A program made the position numbers and the translations under genes. Below the pieces are notes generated by a model. That model made no database searches, was not told the DNA's origin, and worked only from the letters and a program-made list of their open reading frames with translations. From the NCBI GenBank assembly GCA_964524125.1, contig CAZGBY010000022.1, positions 1 to 25,276 of the forward strand: 25,276 nucleotides of DNA. The letters run 5' to 3'. Below, in pieces: positions 22,822 through 25,276 of the stretch. The stretch comes from CAG-307 sp964524125 (GTDB lineage: Bacteria > Bacillota_I > Bacilli_A > Acholeplasmatales > Anaeroplasmataceae). Every line of letters starts with the position of its first letter. Position 1 is the first letter of the stretch.

Positions 22822-22929
22822 TAATGCAAGGTAAGTAGAGGAATCGCAACGTCAGCTAGTTAAGTGCTATGTGTTAGCACCACCTCTTGGCAATTGCATT
22901 AATAAAAGAGGAAAAAATCCTCTTTTTTT
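22822..22929 (+). ncRNA. Candidate structured small RNA or 3'UTR element with terminator
   Basis: TAATGCAA at 22822-22829 pairs with TTGCATTA at 22894-22901 and closes a domain. Inside are AGAGG/CCTCT (22837-22841/22883-22887) and a GTGCTA/TAGCAC hairpin (22864-22869/22875-22880) with loop TGTGT. About 22 unpaired bases (22842-22863) could form a pseudoknot. A terminator follows directly. The nested layout and richer base content than the flanks point to a functional RNA rather than chance. I do not recognise the family with confidence. The segments AGTAGA, TCGC and GTTAAGTG recall the 5' half of tetrahydrofolate riboswitches, but other conserved parts are missing. It may be the 3' end of the nrdD transcript. 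Confidence 0.5.
22904..22929. terminator. Bidirectional terminator between nrdD and the penicillin-binding protein gene
   Basis: AAAAGAGGA at 22904-22912 and TCCTCTTTT at 22918-22926 are a perfect 9-base stem with a five-base loop. Seven T bases end the plus strand, and four T bases follow the stem on the minus strand. It serves the small RNA or nrdD and the convergent gene ending at 22934. Confidence 0.88.
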
Positions 22930-22933
22930 ATAC

Positions 22934-24655
22934 TCAATATAAACTATTTACACACTCTAAAATCATATCTTTAGGTAATGCTTTAGCATTTACACTTGTA
23001 AGTTTTGTCATATCCATATAACCACACCAAGCACCAAATGTATAATCATCAGTAAAACCTATCATATAAGAATTATAATCATCAAGACCACTTTTTCCTT
23101 TGATAGGTGTATTTAATTTATCTTTAATTCTTAATCCTGTGGGCGTTTGTTTTAAGTTAGAATAATATTCAAACATCGAAGATAATTTGTTTGATAAAGT
23201 AGCGCAAGCTTCTTTATTAAGTAATTGAGTTTGATTTTGATAATTTTTATATTTAACTTTATTATTAACAAGTACTTGTTTTATAGATGAAAAAGATGTA
23301 TTTAAACCATTATTATTGAATGTATAATAAATATTTACAAGTTGATTTAAAGACATCTGGGTTTTACCTATTGCTTGGTAAATGTTTTTATCATCATTAA
23401 TATTAAATAATTTTAATGTATTAGTAATTCCTTTCATATTTAATAATAAATGTAATTTTACAGCATATATATTATCACTTACGGCTAAAGCTTCATTCAT
23501 ATTTATATAACTATTTTCATAGATTGAATTAAAGTTTTTGATATCATAATAGATATTGTTTAATTTAAATATTGTTTTTTCAGACATTAATTGAATATTA
23601 GAATATCCTTTTAATATGGCATAATAATATAAGATAGGTTTTACTGTAGAAGCTATTGCTCTACTTCCATAAAGAGCAATATTAAAAGTAGATGAAATAT
23701 AATTATTACCACCGATAGTACTTAAATAATAACCATCTTTATCTACGCATATAAATGAAGATTGTTCTTCATACTGTAAACTTTGTTTAAGTACATTTGT
23801 GTTTAAATCTTTATCATAATTTGTATATACTTTAATTACTTGATTATAATCACTTGTGATTTTTATATTTTTAAGTTCTTTTAATACTACATCTTTAAAA
23901 TATAATATACCATCATTATATATAATGGGTCTTTGTTTATATATTATAAGGTTTTTATTTAAATTTTTAATACAATCGGATTTTGAAATTATTTTAGAGT
24001 AATATAATTCTTTTATTAAATTATTTCTTTTTAAATAGGCATTATTATAATTAAGTACTGGACTATATAAATTAGGATTTTTAATAATATTTGCAAGTAT
24101 ACATATTTCATCTATCTCTAAATTAATAGGTTCCTTATTAAAATAATATTTTGAGGCATTATAAATACCATATAAATTATGTCCAAAGTATAAAGTATTA
24201 AAATATCCTTCTAAAATATCATTTTTATTATAATCAAGTTCAAGTCTTATACTTAAATATAGTTCTTTTAGTTTTCTTACATAGGTTCTTTCATTATTTA
24301 AATATAGATTCTTTATATATTGTTGTGTTATTGTTGATGCACCAGAAGATGAATTAGTTAATAAAGATTTTAATATTCTATATATATCAAACCCATAATG
24401 ATTATAAAATCTATTATCTTCTTCAAATAAAAAGATATTTATGGTTTGTTCATTAAGTTCAACTAATTTGATATAATTACCTTCATGTAAATTAAAAGAA
24501 GTATAAAATATATTATCATTCTTATCATATAATTCTATTCTATTCATTTGAGATATTTCATTTATTGATTTTTTACCATCTATATAAAATAATATTGGTA
24601 TTAATACAATAATAAATAAAATAATTTTAATTGATTTAATAAGTATTCTTTTCAT
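22934..24655 (-). CDS. Class A penicillin-binding protein (bifunctional peptidoglycan synthase)
   Basis: A 573-residue membrane-anchored enzyme that polymerises and cross-links peptidoglycan outside the membrane. Residues about 7-25 are the membrane anchor. The glycosyltransferase (GT51) motifs are EEDNRFYNHYG at 78-88 (Glu79 the likely catalytic residue), GASTITQQ at 105-112, RKLKELYLS at 127-135 and GYFNTLYFG at 150-158. The transpeptidase has STVK at 336-339, SDN at 393-395 and KSG at 521-523. All catalytic residues are present, but the protein is shorter than most class A enzymes and has no C-terminal extension. The ATG at 24655 with GGTG upstream is preferred over a GTG at 24664. It is the only gene here ending in TGA, and an in-frame TAA follows two codons later. 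Confidence 0.92.
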   Translation of the reverse strand: MKRILIKSIKIILFIIVLIPILFYIDGKKSINEISQMNRIELYDKNDNIFYTSFNLHEGNYIKLVELNEQTINIFLFEEDNRFYNHYGFDIYRILKSLLTNSSSGASTITQQYIKNLYLNNERTYVRKLKELYLSIRLELDYNKNDILEGYFNTLYFGHNLYGIYNASKYYFNKEPINLEIDEICILANIIKNPNLYSPVLNYNNAYLKRNNLIKELYYSKIISKSDCIKNLNKNLIIYKQRPIIYNDGILYFKDVVLKELKNIKITSDYNQVIKVYTNYDKDLNTNVLKQSLQYEEQSSFICVDKDGYYLSTIGGNNYISSTFNIALYGSRAIASTVKPILYYYAILKGYSNIQLMSEKTIFKLNNIYYDIKNFNSIYENSYINMNEALAVSDNIYAVKLHLLLNMKGITNTLKLFNINDDKNIYQAIGKTQMSLNQLVNIYYTFNNNGLNTSFSSIKQVLVNNKVKYKNYQNQTQLLNKEACATLSNKLSSMFEYYSNLKQTPTGLRIKDKLNTPIKGKSGLDDYNSYMIGFTDDYTFGAWCGYMDMTKLTSVNAKALPKDMILECVNSLY

Positions 24656-24685
24656 TTGAAACACCGTTAATATTATTTGAAATTA

Positions 24686-24714
24686 TTGTAAAAATAAACT
24701 AAAAATACTATAAT
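24686..24714 (+). promoter_or_regulatory. Promoter of pncC
   Basis: TTGTAA at 24686-24691 and a perfect TATAAT at 24709-24714 are 17 bases apart. Transcription would start near 24721, about 17 bases before the ATG. Confidence 0.75.
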
Positions 24715-24737
24715 GATTAAAAGAAAAGAGTGATATT

Positions 24738-25214
24738 ATGTATAGTGTAAATGATTTGGTTAATATACTTATAAAGAATAATTTGACAATCTCAACTGCT
24801 GAATCTTGTACAGGAGGTATGTTAGCTTCTAAAATAATTGATGTAGCAAATGCCTCTAAGGTGATTAACGAGAGTTTTGTTACATATTCAAATGAAGCAA
24901 AAATTAAATATTTATTCATTAAAGAAGACATTATAAATAAATATGGTGTAGTATCTAAAGAAGTGGCGCATGAAATGGCACAAGGTTGTTTTAAGCAAAC
25001 ATCATCAGATATATGTGTTGGAATTACAGGGCTTGCAGGACCGGGTGGATATAATGGGATTTCAGCTGGTACTGTATATGTTGGTATTTATATTAAAGGT
25101 ATAGTTTATGATTTGTCGTATAGTTTTGGTGATATTGGAAGAAATGAAGTTAGAATAAAAACGTGTGATAATGTTATTGATTTTATATATAACAAAATAA
25201 GTAAAAATACATAA
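24738..25214 (+). CDS. pncC: Nicotinamide-nucleotide amidohydrolase PncC (CinA C-terminal family)
   Basis: A 158-residue stand-alone CinA C-terminal domain. Members studied in other bacteria deamidate nicotinamide mononucleotide to nicotinate mononucleotide, recycling NAD made surplus by DNA ligase. Diagnostic motifs are STAESCTGGMLASKI (19-33), GITGLAGPGG (95-104) and SAGTVYVGI (109-117). The length is that of the single-domain form. The N-terminal molybdopterin-binding-like domain of full CinA is absent and no trace of it lies upstream. The ribosome binding site is GAGTGAT. It has its own promoter and diverges from the penicillin-binding protein gene. Confidence 0.92.
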   Translation: MYSVNDLVNILIKNNLTISTAESCTGGMLASKIIDVANASKVINESFVTYSNEAKIKYLFIKEDIINKYGVVSKEVAHEMAQGCFKQTSSDICVGITGLAGPGGYNGISAGTVYVGIYIKGIVYDLSYSFGDIGRNEVRIKTCDNVIDFIYNKISKNT

Positions 25215-25276
25215 GAATGTTAGTTACAGTTCAGTCGTAAATTACAATAAATAAATTTATAATTTAATAAATCTAA
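25215..25276. other. AT-rich end of the window
   Basis: Sixty-two bases after pncC show no terminator, gene start or repeat that I can support. Confidence 0.4.

Noticed and set aside
22822..22901. Firm call as a tetrahydrofolate riboswitch
   Set aside because: Only parts of the 5' half are similar; the GGGATGT-type core and the downstream folate gene are missing.
22822..22929. Signal recognition particle RNA
   Set aside because: The conserved GGAAGGAAGC-type loop region of SRP RNA is not present.
22934..22942. TGA read as tryptophan (genetic code 4)
   Set aside because: All tryptophans in the window use TGG and no gene contains an in-frame TGA; the effect on this gene would be only two residues.
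24683..24931. Minus-strand frame overlapping the start of pncC
   Set aside because: It is antisense to a well-supported gene, lacks a ribosome binding site and has no recognisable domain.

Overview
The window is a strongly AT-rich chromosomal segment from a low-GC Gram-positive bacterium. The gene order of the ribosomal block, AGGAGG-type ribosome binding sites, a four-cysteine adenylate kinase lid and zinc-type S14 all fit Bacillota. A class A penicillin-binding protein shows it makes peptidoglycan, so it is not a wall-less Mollicute. The oxygen-sensitive ribonucleotide reductase NrdD points to an anaerobic life. Surface lipoproteins with Endonuclease I and three-helix modules resemble those of uncultured gut Bacilli (Erysipelotrichia/RF39-like); this lineage call is an inference. 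Tryptophan is always TGG and no gene needs TGA as sense, so the code is standard, but TGA is almost absent as a stop.

Layout. (1) 1-3497: a surface and secretion block, with the 3' end of a secreted OB-fold protein, an unknown lipoprotein and a lipoprotein nuclease of the Endonuclease I family. (2) 3634-5208: an AAA-ATPase-like/PD-(D/E)XK protein of unknown role. (3) 5209-5611: an intergenic stretch that ends in a strong promoter and a structured leader. (4) 5612-19539: one long co-oriented S10-spc-alpha superoperon, S10-L3-L4-L23-L2-S19-L22-S3-L16-L29-S17-L14-L24-L5-S14-S8-L6-L18-S5-L30-L15-SecY-Adk-[map missing]-IF1-L36-S13-S11-RpoA-L17. It closes with a strong terminator. (5) 19775-22681: a CRP/FNR-type regulator divergent from nrdD, sharing an operator-like palindrome. 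(6) 22682-22933: a probable small structured RNA with its own terminator, between the convergent ends of nrdD and the penicillin-binding protein gene. (7) 22934-25214: a compact class A penicillin-binding protein divergent from pncC (CinA C-terminal family).

How the genes work together. The superoperon supplies ribosomal proteins together with the translocon, adenylate kinase, IF-1 and the RNA polymerase alpha subunit. The regulator/nrdD pair probably links DNA precursor synthesis to redox or metabolic state. The lipoproteins probably scavenge extracellular DNA.

The least explained parts are three: the structured element at 22822-22929, the hairpin-rich 307-base stretch that replaces map between adk and infA, and a G8 tract in the linker of the first surface protein. 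No rRNA, tRNA, CRISPR array or intact insertion sequence was seen.
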